A DNA stretch of 64,000 nucleotides from Pseudopyrenochaeta lycopersici (lineage: Eukaryota; Ascomycota; Dothideomycetes; Pleosporales; Pseudopyrenochaetaceae). The stretch covers positions 620,001 through 684,000 of the forward strand of contig NHZP01000012.1 of the NCBI GenBank assembly GCA_003313425.1, read 5' to 3'. Below, in pieces: positions 21,008-31,536 of this stretch. The position numbers and the translations under genes are program-made. Under the pieces are notes generated by a model, which worked only from the letters and a program-made list of their open reading frames with translations, did not search any database and was not told where the DNA came from. The number at the start of each line of letters is the position of its first letter. Positions within the stretch are counted from its first letter, which is position 1.

Positions 21008-22947
21008 GCAGTAACAATATTCACTTCCCCTGCCACTGTTGTGCGTCTTTCGATCGAGGCAACCTTTCACAATCGCGTCACAATGGCCTTCTAGTCTTCA
21101 GCCGCATTTTCCTACCACGATACCCCTCGATAACGCGTCATCGAATAATTGAGTACCCGCCACTTACGCTTCTTTGTAAAGCGTTCACGTCACAATCGCA
21201 CCCTCTCTTCTTCGGCTCCCCATAACTTGGTACCTCATTTCCGCTTCGACAATTCAAACACGTAACTTATCTGCAACACGACTACAAGCTCGCATTCAAA
21301 CTGCCTTACTCGTCATACTACACTTCGGTCAGGGGCCTCGCCTCTTTTTTCTTTGGTGCTGGTCACAAATTATCCTTGAAAAGCATACATACTTCATTCG
21401 TTTTGGGTGAGCTTTGGGCGACGGTCGCTTTTAGCGTTGGCGTTGGCGTTTATTTCTTGACTAGCTAGCTAGTGAGTGCATGGACTTGGAAATGACCTTT
21501 GCGTTGGGCAAGGCGAAGCGATGGTTGGGAGAGCATTGGGAATAGGGAATTGGTAAAAGCATGGGATTCCCGGTATGCTGGTTTCTGGTATTTTCTTTTC
21601 GGACATGTCCCTTCTTTGGTTGCCTTTTTTCACTATTCAATTGTTTTTCCTATCCTTTCTCGCTGTGCGCTTCATTTCGCTGTGCATATTATCGAATAGT
21701 TTAACCAGCTACAGCGCAGGAAATCAAAACAATAGACCAACCCATACTAATCCTCATCAAACCTGTTGTTGACTTATCATACACTCGTTTAAGGTAAGCG
21801 AATTGTTCCGCAGTTTTTTTGTCCATCGCGGCAACAGTTCAAACCAAGGAAAGGCTGCTGGCTCGCTTCAGCCTAGCGGCCTGACTAGAGTTCAGCTTTT
21901 CAGGCATCGCGAATCCAGCGCCGCGGAGCCTTGACGGATTTGGGATCCAAGGGCATGGTTTGCGCACGTGGACTGCAGGCTGTCATCAACGGCTGAAGGC
22001 CATATCATCCCGATTGCGACAAGTGGTGGACGGGATCAAACTTCAGCTACATGCACACCATCGTTGAGGGACTACACATTCTAGACTAACTTGGCAAGCT
22101 CGAAAAAGCCATTCCTGCAAGAAAGACGGAATCATGACCATGGTCGTACGCGGCTCCAGCCTTCGCTCACCGCTTCCACACTTGCAAAAGCACCGCGTAT
22201 ACATGTATGCGTGTGTTGGAAATAACCTTTTCTGCATGATACTGCGCCGACCGACGGTTCGGCATCGCCTTTACGGACAGGGGGTCGCGGCTCGCTAAGG
22301 TGCCCTGATGCAGTAGCCTCATCGGAGATCCCGATTAGCGCTTCTAGCGTTCCGGGGTACTGAATCGCCTTGGCTTTGAATCCACATCGCTAATACTTTC
22401 GCGACAAGTTTTATGTGGGACGGCAGAAGAGGGGGCCGCGTGATGTGATGTGATGAAAGAGTGCGGGGTGCAGATGAGGAGCCGGGCTGGAGTTTGAGGG
22501 AGGGCAGTATCGAAAGGAGGATTTCATGGGAATACTGCTTTCTTCCTGCCTGAGCCCATGACGTATACACACCACTGTGAAAAGCGATAGGAGAAATGGG
22601 ACTATCAGACATTCGTTGGTTTCGATAGTTTACCCCAATTAGCTCAGCCAAGTGGCCGCCATCTATACCGCCGGTATGCGTAATCCGATTTTCTGAGCTA
22701 TGGAAATTTTGTTCTCCATGCACCGAATTCGGCAGCTTGGAAAAGAAGATGCAATGGCTTAAATCTCAGACGAGTACTTCTCTCTAGCACACATCTCTCC
22801 TTGGTAAATCGCGGAGTATGACTTTATTTAAATTAGGGACCCGTCGTCCTGCCAGCTCTATTGCGCTCCCTGACAGCGCTTCTCCCAAAATCGCCTTCAA
22901 GTTGTTTGATTCTAGTATCAATCTTTTTGTCCTACATTTACTCTCCT
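21008..22947. other. Intergenic region, no gene recognised
   Basis: About 1.9 kb between the 179-aa gene and the 3' end of the second RING gene. Contains T-rich stretches (21580-21680) and a GTGAT short tandem (22440-22454). A minus-strand 134-codon frame at 22319-22723 lacks support. Confidence 0.5.
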
Positions 22948-24174
22948 TCATAACTCACTGACTGCATCTTCCAGATCCCTTATTTGCCTTCTCAACAAAT
23001 TTTGTAACTCGCTTTGCTGCGCCCTCACCCTGTTCATCAATTGATTCGCGTGATGCTCGCGCCGTGCTACATAAGTCTCCCGCGTATTCAGCGCCGTTTC
23101 GCGATTGTTCAGATCTGTCTCGCGTTGCTCGAACTGCATAATGTGTACAGTGTTCGATGTTGACCGTACCTGAGACCGAGGAATTTCTGTAGCTTCGTCC
23201 ATATCGATGTTCATGGATTGCTCATTTGAGGAAACGGTGTTTCTGCTGATGGGAGAGACAGACGTCAGACGCAAATCTTGGGCATGCACTTGTGAGACTG
23301 AGCGACGGACCGCTGGTAAGCGGCGAGCCCCTGAACGATTTCGGTCGTGGTTCCGGGATGCAGAAATAGCGAGTGGTGGGTTCACGTCGCCTGCAGAAGG
23401 GCGGAAGGGGTTGTAATTACGGTTGAAGATGCCAAAGCCGCCTGTCGCGGGTGAGGGCTCAAGGCTGGTATTTCGGGTGCGGCCTCTACGAGCATCCTCG
23501 GATTGGGTTGTGGCCATGCTGGAGGAAAGTGGACGGTTCAACTCTAGTCTGCGACGAGCGCGTGAGAGCCGTGTGTTTCGAGCGCGCATGCGAACATCTT
23601 CAATATCATGCGTGAATTGCTCGAAATTCTCAAGTTGTGCCTCATAACCCCCACCATCTGAATCAGAGTCCAGCAAAATGGGGTTCTCTATTGTAGTGTT
23701 CCCTTGATTCTGATTCTGCATGGACAGGCGCTCGAGGCCCTGCGAGTTGTGTGCTCCAGGTCTTTCACCAGTCGCATTTCCGTTATCAAGCTGAACTACA
23801 GCCCTTGGATCGACCTCGCTCTCAATGCTTTCTCCTATGCTGTCGAGACCTTCGAAGATACCGGCCATGCGACGAGACATGGAAACCGCGCTACTCACAG
23901 GAGCAGCCATCCATACCGCACGGCAGAGCGGGCACCTCTTTTCTTCGTTCGGGTGGCTATATAGCATCTGTCGGAGGCAACCCATACCAACACGGTGAGT
24001 ACAACCTTCGATTCCAGTGATTTCAAGACAAGACTCTGTCGAGTAGGTTTCCAGGCAAATGGGGCACTCATCAAGTAGTGGGACATTGTCGCCAATGACG
24101 GTATGCGCATTGATAAACATAGTTACCCTATCAGTAGAAATCCTACGGCCCTCTGCAGCTGAGGGCGTGTCCAT
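22948..24174 (-). CDS. RING-type zinc finger protein (putative E3 ubiquitin ligase), second copy
   Basis: Single-exon 408-aa protein counted from the ATG at 24174; the frame continues 53 codons upstream but only to a TTG. Seen: C37-x2-C40, C58-x-H60, C66, C81-x2-C84, a RING finger with Gly (residue 63) at the expected fifth-ligand position, exactly as in the RING protein at 7.2 kb. The middle is disordered and Arg/Ser-rich. The C-terminus (FEQRETDLNNRETALNTRET onward to residue 405) is a clear coiled coil with 7-residue repeats RET-LN. It could dimerise and act as a ubiquitin ligase; substrate unknown. Probably a distant paralogue of the 7.2-kb gene. Confidence 0.82.
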   Translation of the reverse strand: MDTPSAAEGRRISTDRVTMFINAHTVIGDNVPLLDECPICLETYSTESCLEITGIEGCTHRVGMGCLRQMLYSHPNEEKRCPLCRAVWMAAPVSSAVSMSRRMAGIFEGLDSIGESIESEVDPRAVVQLDNGNATGERPGAHNSQGLERLSMQNQNQGNTTIENPILLDSDSDGGGYEAQLENFEQFTHDIEDVRMRARNTRLSRARRRLELNRPLSSSMATTQSEDARRGRTRNTSLEPSPATGGFGIFNRNYNPFRPSAGDVNPPLAISASRNHDRNRSGARRLPAVRRSVSQVHAQDLRLTSVSPISRNTVSSNEQSMNIDMDEATEIPRSQVRSTSNTVHIMQFEQRETDLNNRETALNTRETYVARREHHANQLMNRVRAQQSELQNLLRRQIRDLEDAVSEL

Positions 24175-26687
24175 GTTTGGCGATGGCGAGAGGATGGTCA
24201 GTCGTCTTAAACTTCGGTGCGCTGTTATGGAGCTTAGACCTCTGTGCGTTTGTTTTTCAAGGCGAAATGAGTGCACGGTGAAAGGTCTCAGTGCGTTGGA
24301 AGAAATATAGCGTGTGGAGGTGGTGAAAGTCAAGAACTTAGTCGTTTAAATGTAGATAAAAGCAGCATATTTGCGTCATCATAGGTGAACATCTAACTAT
24401 GACGGAGGACGAGTTGTCGTGGTTTAGGCCTAAGTATGTGCATCTGCACTTTCAGTTTCGTTCACCTCAAAACTATTCAATAGTGCATAGAATAAGTTTT
24501 AGTTTCTTTGTGAGAATCGTTTGCAAACAACATCGCTAACATGACAGTGCACACAATATTATTACAACGTGGACCAGACTTGAGAGATTATATCGTATCA
24601 TTCTTGTAGAGCAATCGAAAGTAGCGAGTAATTCTTCTAGTACAAAACGTGACAAACAGGAAATTAAGAGCTCATTTTCTGTCTTAAACATGAGAGGCCT
24701 AATGTAACGAGTTTGTCTCACATTTGGGAGAAATTTTGAAGCCATAGATGTGGAGAGCGGAATTTCAACAGATTTTGGAAGCGTCCGGATTGCTCAGAAG
24801 AAGAGGTAAACTGGAAACTCGAAAAGGCTCAGTGTGATTCAAGAGATCATTTTGTCCGCTGATAGATTCACAATTGTGCCACATAGGGTCGGACGAAGTC
24901 GTTGGAAAGTGAATGCTCAGTGACTGGAGGCTGATAAGGAGTTCACTGCGTCTTCCAAATTCATGCTTATTAGTTTCTATATTATCACGCATCGACTCAT
25001 CCTCGGCCAGGGCTATGGGCCCGAAAAAAGGACTCGGAGACCTCAAAATATCCAGCCTTAAGTCGCCCAGTGGGTTAGGCCTTGCCCGAGACTGGCGATG
25101 TGCCTCGGATGTACCAAAACTTTCGGCATGTAAGATACGTATTGCTGTTTCGTGTAGCAATGGTCACGTAGTGATCTAAGCAATAGCATGAAAAACGATG
25201 CCTACAACCCTGGCTGCACATACCGTATAGGGTCGTAAAGACCACTATAGTTTTTCAAGCAGACGTAAAATCCTTCATCAGGCGGTCCGCTCGAGAATTA
25301 ATGGATGAGTAAATATTTAAGTTCCAAAATAGTGTGTGTTGGCTTATCAATTTCATCTCCAAGCATGATGTCTATGTGGAGATTCACTGAAGAGGATCTC
25401 GAAACTGACAGGCCCCTCACGCTTGCGTACGATGTACGACTTTCATGAGGCATCTTGCACGCCATGCTCTACCAACGGGACTCTGGGTACCCAGGTCAAT
25501 CCGCCGCTGTGTAATACCACGTATATAGTCCAAATTGTATCGTCCTCAAATCCACCACTAAAAGACCCAGAAATCCAACATGCATTCTTCTCCATCCACA
25601 ATATCTCTAAACCCTGCCAAGGTCGATGAAACTCTTGGAGTCGGACTGTCCCGATAACGAACGGAGTATATCAGATTTCATCAGATTTATAAGCATTCTT
25701 CTACATCCCCAATGGCGCTTCGCCGTCCGATTGCACTTTGCGGTGGTTTATGATGTACTTTGTACGCCATGTGTCTAGTTCTAAGCCAGATATAAGCATC
25801 GCTAATAAGATACTTCATTTTTCAGATTTTATTGCCGCATGGAGCGCAGTTAACCTCTTGGTGTCTAGATAGGTGTTAAGCGACCTGCGTTATTAGGCTC
25901 CAATGCCATAGGGCATCTTTGCCAACCAAATGCCAATTACGTACCTTTTCGTTCGAAAGTTTGTCCGGCGCAATGGAGCTCGGCGAACTCGCCGAAAATC
26001 CTTGTGAAGGTAGAATCGTTTTCTGGTCACCTGGTGCTCAAACAACGCTCCCCGCACTGCCATCCCTGGACCGGTCATTTATCAGCCTCCGCAATGCTGT
26101 TGTCTTGCAAGAAAACTGGAAGTCAAGATAAACACCGGCGAAATAACCAATGGCGGGATTAATTATCCGGAGAGTAGATAGGTAAGAGCTAAGCCTTACA
26201 CTTGTGTACATCATATCCTAAACCGTCTAGTCTAGTTGCTAGAGAGTAAGCGGAGCGTTTCACGACTATAAACTCCGATGCACGACTACAGGGGAGTCTT
26301 CGATCCTTCGCACCCCAAGGGATATGTATTTGAACGCCAAGTTCAGGCTTGTGTTTAGTACAGTGGAACTTGGCAGTGCCTTAACAGAGCGGAGATGTAC
26401 TTGCCAAGGAAAATAGAATATGTTTATGGAGTTCCGCGAATGAACCGAGGAGGCGATACGAAGGATAACCTTGGACTAGAAAGATGTGATTAGAGGTTGT
26501 ACAATGCAGGTATAGTTTCACCGCGACATACTCGTATCGATGATAAGCTCGGTGGCAGACCGCTAGAGATGGATTGTATAAAAACCGTTTGGCAGTTGCG
26601 GTATAGGCCTTGCTCATCAGCGCGGAGCAATTTGATCTCTATTTGAATATTGTTCAGATACCACTTTCAGACCTTGAATAATTCACC
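24175..26687. other. Gene-poor region upstream of the pectate lyase
   Basis: Looks more AT-rich than the surrounding gene blocks. Frames at 24765-25160 (-) and 25893-26131 (both strands) have no recognised domain and no splice partners I could support. The last about 110 bp hold the pectate lyase promoter. Confidence 0.5.
26577..26583 (+). promoter_or_regulatory. TATA box of the pectate lyase gene
   Basis: TATAAAA 105 bp upstream of the ATG at 26688. Confidence 0.6.
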
Positions 26688-27562
26688 ATGAAGTTTGCTG
26701 CAGCTATTTCAGCCGTTGCGGCTCTCCTCCCCACCACACTCGCCTGCAACGGATACACTGGTGGCCTTCCCACTCCCGTGGGTACAAAGACTAATAGCAA
26801 GGTCATTGAAGTTGCCGCCGGAGCGGTCTTCGACGGTGGATGGTATAAGTACGACCGTGGCAGTGGTGCCTGTAATGGAAATTCTGAAGGCGGTAAGTCA
26901 TATACCACCGTAATCTTTTGCTAATAAGTGTAACACTGATGAAATGCAGGTGCTGCTGATGCTGTCTTCTTGCTTAATGCTGGTGCTACCCTCCGTAACG
27001 TAATCATTGGAAAGAACCAAGCCGAAGGTGTCCACTGCAAAGGTCATTGCACGCTTGAGGTACATACTGGTCGGCAATTTGCACTTGAATATGACTAATA
27101 CATGCGGATAGTTCGTTTGGTGGGAGGACGTCTGCGAAGATGCTCTTTCTATCAAGGAAGACAAAGCTGGTGCGCATTCTTGGGTTATCGGCGGTGGGGC
27201 GTACCATGCGTCCGACAAGGTTGTCCAACATAATGGCTGTGGAACCGTCAATATCATCAACTTCTACGTTAACGACTACGGCAAGCTGTACCGCTCATGC
27301 GGAAACGTGAGTCTTTATTTATCTATATGTGGTGTGATGATTCACTAATCTGTATGTACAGTGCTCCTCGCAGTGCAAGCGTAATGTTTACATTGAGGGC
27401 GTAACCGCGGTCAAAGGTGGCGAGCTCGCCGGTATCAACGCCAATTATGGAGACACTGCTACTCTCAAGAACGTCTGTTCCGATGCGAAGGTCAAGTGCC
27501 AAATGTACAATGGATGCGCTGGTGGCTGTGAGCCCACGAAGGTTGGTACATGCTCTGGCTGA
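26688..27562 (+). CDS. Secreted pectate lyase, PL3 family
   Basis: Four exons: 26688-26892, 26950-27059, 27112-27306, 27362-27562; 236 aa, all introns short (52-57 nt) with GT/AG borders. Residues 1-19 ([19 protein letters not shown]) form a signal peptide. The mature part has the right-handed beta-helix family sequence of PL3 lyases: [48 protein letters not shown]-like, [17 protein letters not shown] and CSSQCKRN, with many Cys in the family's disulfide pattern. It cleaves de-esterified pectin by beta-elimination, calcium-dependent, outside the cell. Length agrees with the family (about 230-250). PL3 genes are typical of plant pathogens and saprotrophs. No truncation or missing exon seen. 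Confidence 0.94.
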
Positions 27563-28463
27563 GCTGGCCTATTGTTTAAAATTTGTACCGTTGTCAGAAC
27601 CTTTCGAAAACAATCTCTACAAGTAACCTTCTCTGTATATGCCGAGACAAACTTTGGGTACTTTAGCTCTAGGCAAATCTATTTCAGCACACACATTGGT
27701 ACATATTATAGTTGTTTACACGACGTATACCATGGCTATCTTTAAATTTATAAGACCAATCCTACACCAAAATCACTTTTGGCCACTATGAGCGACAACA
27801 TGCTACAGGCACTACGTGACTAGAAGGAGAAGGATGCCGTGCTAATACGTTCTCTGTACTAAGAAAAGAAGCCAAAATCGCGCTCAGTTTCTGTTAATTC
27901 CAATGATGGGACACCTGTATCGACTAGGTTTGTTCAAAAAAAAAAGTAGTAAAATGAAAATGAATCTTTCAATCTAAAGTGACATGAAGTGACGTGCAAT
28001 TTTCGATCATGATCGAACAGAGATGAGAAGGTGAAGGCACGATAGGATAGGTGTTTGTGTGGGACTGTATCGGCACGCTAAGCTGCTTAGGGGTCCACTC
28101 GCCTTCACCCTCAATTACGTCTGCGTTTGAGTTATAATTTGGCCTTCGACTTCCAATGCCGCTATCCTCATGCGACTATTGCCCACAAAAAATCGTCTAC
28201 ATTCCTTGGGTTTCAGTCGTATTGCTGTTTGACTGCCGATTTGATTGGAAATTTCTTTTACGCAAAGCGAAGTAGCACCCTGGCAGCTCGCTTGTCTCAC
28301 CTGCGGTACCTGGACACAATCAAACTGGAGCTTTACCCACACTTCAATTTTTGCGGAAAAAGTTATCAGGCGCAGCAAGAGCGAAGTTGATTGCGTGGGC
28401 TCTGTCAAGTTGTGGAAGGCGGTGCGTTCCTAAAGCCTTCCTGATTTGTCCCGCATCTACAGG
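27563..28463. other. Intergenic region, no gene recognised
   Basis: 3' region of the pectate lyase and upstream region of the 615-aa orphan. AT-rich, with an A-rich run at about 27936-27946 and GTGAC short repeats (27979-27996). No supported coding sequence. Confidence 0.55.
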
Positions 28464-30361
28464 ATGGCTTCGAATAGGAAAACCTTTCAATTCGCTTTAA
28501 AGGCGGAGGAGTGCAAGCTGTTTCGTTTACTACGGCAAGTACAAAAAGACTCAGCTGGGCTCCTCGCATCAAATGGGTACTCGAAACTGTGAGTACGTTC
28601 GCAACAGTTTTGTGAATTGCATAACTGACTCGATCCAGGAAGCAAACTTTGGAAATCTCCGTCAATGTTGGAGGCCACCATCTTGGCCGATACGAAATCG
28701 ATGCTACAGATATTATCAATGAATTTGCATGCGCTGGAGCGGAAGTCCTCCGGGATTTATTGACTGAGAAAGAGCCTGAAGAAGACGTGGATGATGCAAG
28801 GACTGGCTCGCATTTGAAGAGTCGCGATTTAGTCATGGAAACACAAACACAACATTCGATGACAGATGTGAAGAATCAGAACAGCAAGGACAAGCCTCTA
28901 TCTTGGGATCAGATAAGAGCAAGTCTCATTCCATCTTATGTGAAGGGTGTGTCATTCATCATAGACGAGAAAGACCTGAATTCGAAGCGCGAAGAATATC
29001 TACAGACCCAATTTACTGGAGTGCGCATTGAACGCAGCCACTCCAAACTACAGAGAAAGCCTGAACAGCCGTTGAATGATGGAAGGAAGCCGAAGGGTGT
29101 AGAGATGATGATGATTGAATTTCCTGAGACCGAACCACAGGACCCCCGACTAGAAGGAGAAATTCGAGGTCAATTCCCTTGGGGGTCAATTGAAACTAAA
29201 AGTCTAACGAAATATAACACAGCATCGCTTGGGAGCGATATTTGCGATGTTCAACAACTCGACCTGATCAGCGAGCCCGTTATCGTAAAGGATTATATCC
29301 TGCAAAATCCGGCGACGCAAACCGGAAGTCCTAGGCTTAGTACGCTAAAAACACCTGCTGGTCCCACCAGAAACATCACAAATGCATCGTCTATAGTTCC
29401 CACAGAACAACTTAGCTTAGGTTCCAGCATTGTTGCGAGCAACTCGGAAAGGGCCAATGGCTTAGTTTCTCCTGATGCCCAGCAAGCCGGCGACACGACA
29501 GAGCAGAATCCTTCAGGTGATCTAACTATTTCCAAGGATCGGCACACACCAGCTGTCTCATTAGCTGATTTACCAATCCTTGCTGTCGCTGCTGAAATCG
29601 GCCTGCAAATTCCTCCTCAGGCTCAAACTGACATTGACAAAATCTATACTCAATGGCAATATGAACAGAAAGTTAGAAGTTTCACTTTACCGCTGTCCAA
29701 GCTGCAACAATATTACAACAACCTCATCACCCTCTACATACTCGCCTATGCTAAGGGAGACACGTCAATGAGCTACGCAGTGCTAGTCCAGTTTCAGGGT
29801 ACAAATTATGATTTCACCAGCGAACTTCCCGATATTGAACACGCCGTTTATGCGTTCCAATATCTTCCGCAGAATGCTCCACTTTGCCAGTGGATCGCTA
29901 TCTTATTTGCATTTCTCTGGGGAACAAAGGAAGGAGGAGATTATCAGAATTTCATGAAGGACAATCCTGATCTTGATCCTACTGCCTTCACTAAGCTGCT
30001 CTATGGTGTAGCATACATCAGAGATGAGTACACTATGGGCCACGATATCGCCGTGCTTAGTCGCTGGTGCGAGGTACATAATCACGAGTGCGACAATGCG
30101 GACAGTAAGCCTCTATGCGAGTCCACGCGATCAAAAATTAAATTCGATCTCGAAGGAGCGCAAGAGCAAGAACATTTAATTATGTTAGGCGAGGCACGCT
30201 GTCTCGTGGAGCGATATGTTAGTGCTCGTCCGGCAGGCAAAATCAGTGATGCTACAAGTTCGGATTCAACTTCGAAGAAAAGGAAGAGGAAAGCGAGCGA
30301 ATCACCAGCATATACCTTGAGGAACAACAAACGGGATAATAGCTATTCTTATGGAAAGTAA
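28464..30361 (+). CDS. Uncharacterised 615-aa protein
   Basis: Two exons: 28464-28588 and 28639-30361, with a 50-nt intron (GTGAGT donor, CTGAC branch, CCAG). The first exon supplies an ATG (MASNRKTFQFALKAEECKLF) because the long frame opens only at a TTG. Order: N-terminal helical part, a disordered middle of about 300 residues (Ser/Thr/Pro-rich), then a compact region (about residues 395-545) with hydrophobic helices: LQQYYNNLITLYILAYAKGD, YAVLVQFQ, AVYAFQYLPQNAPLCQWIAI, LFAFLWGT. The C-terminus is basic (KKRKRKASE), a likely nuclear localisation signal. The compact part is reminiscent of the helical region that follows BTB domains in many fungal orphans, but no BTB core is visible. I do not recognise the family. 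Confidence 0.7.
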
Positions 30362-30880
30362 TTGTCTCTCAGACTTCGGTGTGATAGCTCACCAGATCTT
30401 TCGCGATTTTGACCTCGCAGGATCATCGGACTTCTAGCCTATCATCTTAGGCCGGAAGAACGAAGAGTTAGATTGCAGAGTCAGAATACACATTAAGGCG
30501 TGATAGTGGTTAAGCACTAGAGAGCTTAGGCAATACCAATGTAATATTCTGAAATGAAACGTTGCACAAAGCGTCAGAAACTTCATCAGGCTTAAAGCTA
30601 GAGCGCTATGAATGGGCGAATCTGGATACTCGGACAAATTCATGGAAAAAAATTGTAAGATGTGAAGCGTACGTAGATCAATTAATCCAGTACAAATGAG
30701 TGAGATTAGCTAATAAGCTTCTATAATCTGATGACCCTAAATTCTAAGGAACGTGTTGTGCTGAATTACAGAAGATGACCCGACCCGCTATGCATGTAAC
30801 CAAAAATCAAAATGAAAAGCTCAACCATCGTGTCTATAATGCCCGTTAGTCCCTAGCCCTAATACCATGCCAATCCGTGT
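30362..30880. other. Convergent intergenic region
   Basis: 519 bp between the 3' ends of the 615-aa orphan (+) and the 131-aa secreted protein gene (-). AT-rich; nothing recognised. Confidence 0.6.
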
Positions 30881-31276
30881 TTACAACTCGCACTGGAAGG
30901 TGAAGTTCGTGACATCCGTCTCGATGGCAGCATTGGGGTTGTTGTCAAGATTGGCAAAGGTAACCTGGTCGTTCAGGCGGAAAACATTGCCAGTCGCTGG
31001 GTCGGTAAAGATGCAAAGAACATCGCTGCCAACTGGGTTCAGGTTCTGCGCAGATGTGGCGATGACGCGGCTATCCTTGACGAGAGGGCTCCAAGAGAAG
31101 AGCCAGCCGAGAGTGACTGCACCGCCGTTGATGACTACAGATCGGGCTGCGTTGGCGCCGGTGATGTCGTTGCTCAAGGAGAAGGTGAAGTATTGAGGCT
31201 CCTGGCGGGCCATAAGAGCAGGGGCCGCGAGAGCGGAGGTGAAGAGGGTGGCGATGGTAGCGATGGAGCCCTTCAT
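30881..31276 (-). CDS. Small secreted protein (131 aa)
   Basis: Single-exon 131-aa protein with ATG at 31276. Residues 1-18 (MKGSIATIATLFTSALAA) are a signal peptide followed by a possible propeptide ending in Arg (APALMAR). The mature part of about 107 aa has only two Cys (in SDVLCIFTD and the C-terminal FQCEL), so one disulfide is likely. It is rich in beta-strand-like stretches (YFTFSLSND, RSVVINGGAVTLGWLF). No transmembrane segment, no enzyme motif. Unrecognised family; small secreted proteins of this kind in plant-associated fungi include effectors and cell-wall proteins, but nothing here decides. Its leader carries a 13-bp minisatellite directly before the ATG (separate entry). Confidence 0.8.
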   Translation of the reverse strand: MKGSIATIATLFTSALAAPALMARQEPQYFTFSLSNDITGANAARSVVINGGAVTLGWLFSWSPLVKDSRVIATSAQNLNPVGSDVLCIFTDPATGNVFRLNDQVTFANLDNNPNAAIETDVTNFTFQCEL

Positions 31277-31283
31277 TTTGAAA

Positions 31284-31387
31284 GTTGGTGGTTTTTGTTG
31301 GTGGTTTTTGTTGGTGGTTTTTGTTGGTGGTTTTTGTTGGTGGTTTTTGTTGGTGGTTTTTGTTGGTGGTTTTTGTTGGTGGTTTTG
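31284..31387. repeat. 13-bp minisatellite, 8 copies, in the leader of the 131-aa secreted protein gene
   Basis: Eight occurrences of GTTGGTGG at an exact 13-bp spacing (starts 31284, 31297, 31310, 31323, 31336, 31349, 31362, 31375) joined by TTTTT; the last copy breaks into TTTTGTG. On the coding (minus) strand the unit reads ACCACCAACAAAA-type, ending 8 bp before the ATG. Copies are essentially identical, implying recent expansion. It lies between the start codon and a TATA-like box, so it is probably transcribed. Confidence 0.95.
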
Positions 31388-31530
31388 TGTGAGAAAAGGT
31401 GATTATGACTTATTGGCAAGAGTGAATGTCAAAAGGAGACAATGAAAAATAATGAGAAGATAGGAGATAATGGAAAAGATGTTGCTGTGTTGTGGTGATG
31501 GCATTCATTTGGGCGCAGATTCGCTCTCAT

Positions 31531-31536
31531 CTTATA
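31531..31536 (-). promoter_or_regulatory. TATA-like box of the 131-aa secreted protein gene
   Basis: TATAAG on the minus strand, about 255 bp upstream of the ATG at 31276; with a start site about 30 bp further on, the leader would include the minisatellite. Confidence 0.4.

Noticed and set aside
22245..22275. Short GC-rich stretch with GGTTCG, checked as a possible tRNA B-box
   Set aside because: No matching A-box or cloverleaf could be built around it.
22319..22723. 134-codon minus-strand frame
   Set aside because: No domain, low-complexity His/Ser/Pro stretches, no promoter or splice evidence.
24765..25160. 131-codon minus-strand frame
   Set aside because: Starts at a non-ATG codon with a stop just upstream; no recognised similarity.
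31193..31445. Two plus-strand frames encoding WWFLLVVFVGG repeats
   Set aside because: Artefact of the 13-bp minisatellite read on the non-coding strand; the secreted protein gene is on the minus strand.
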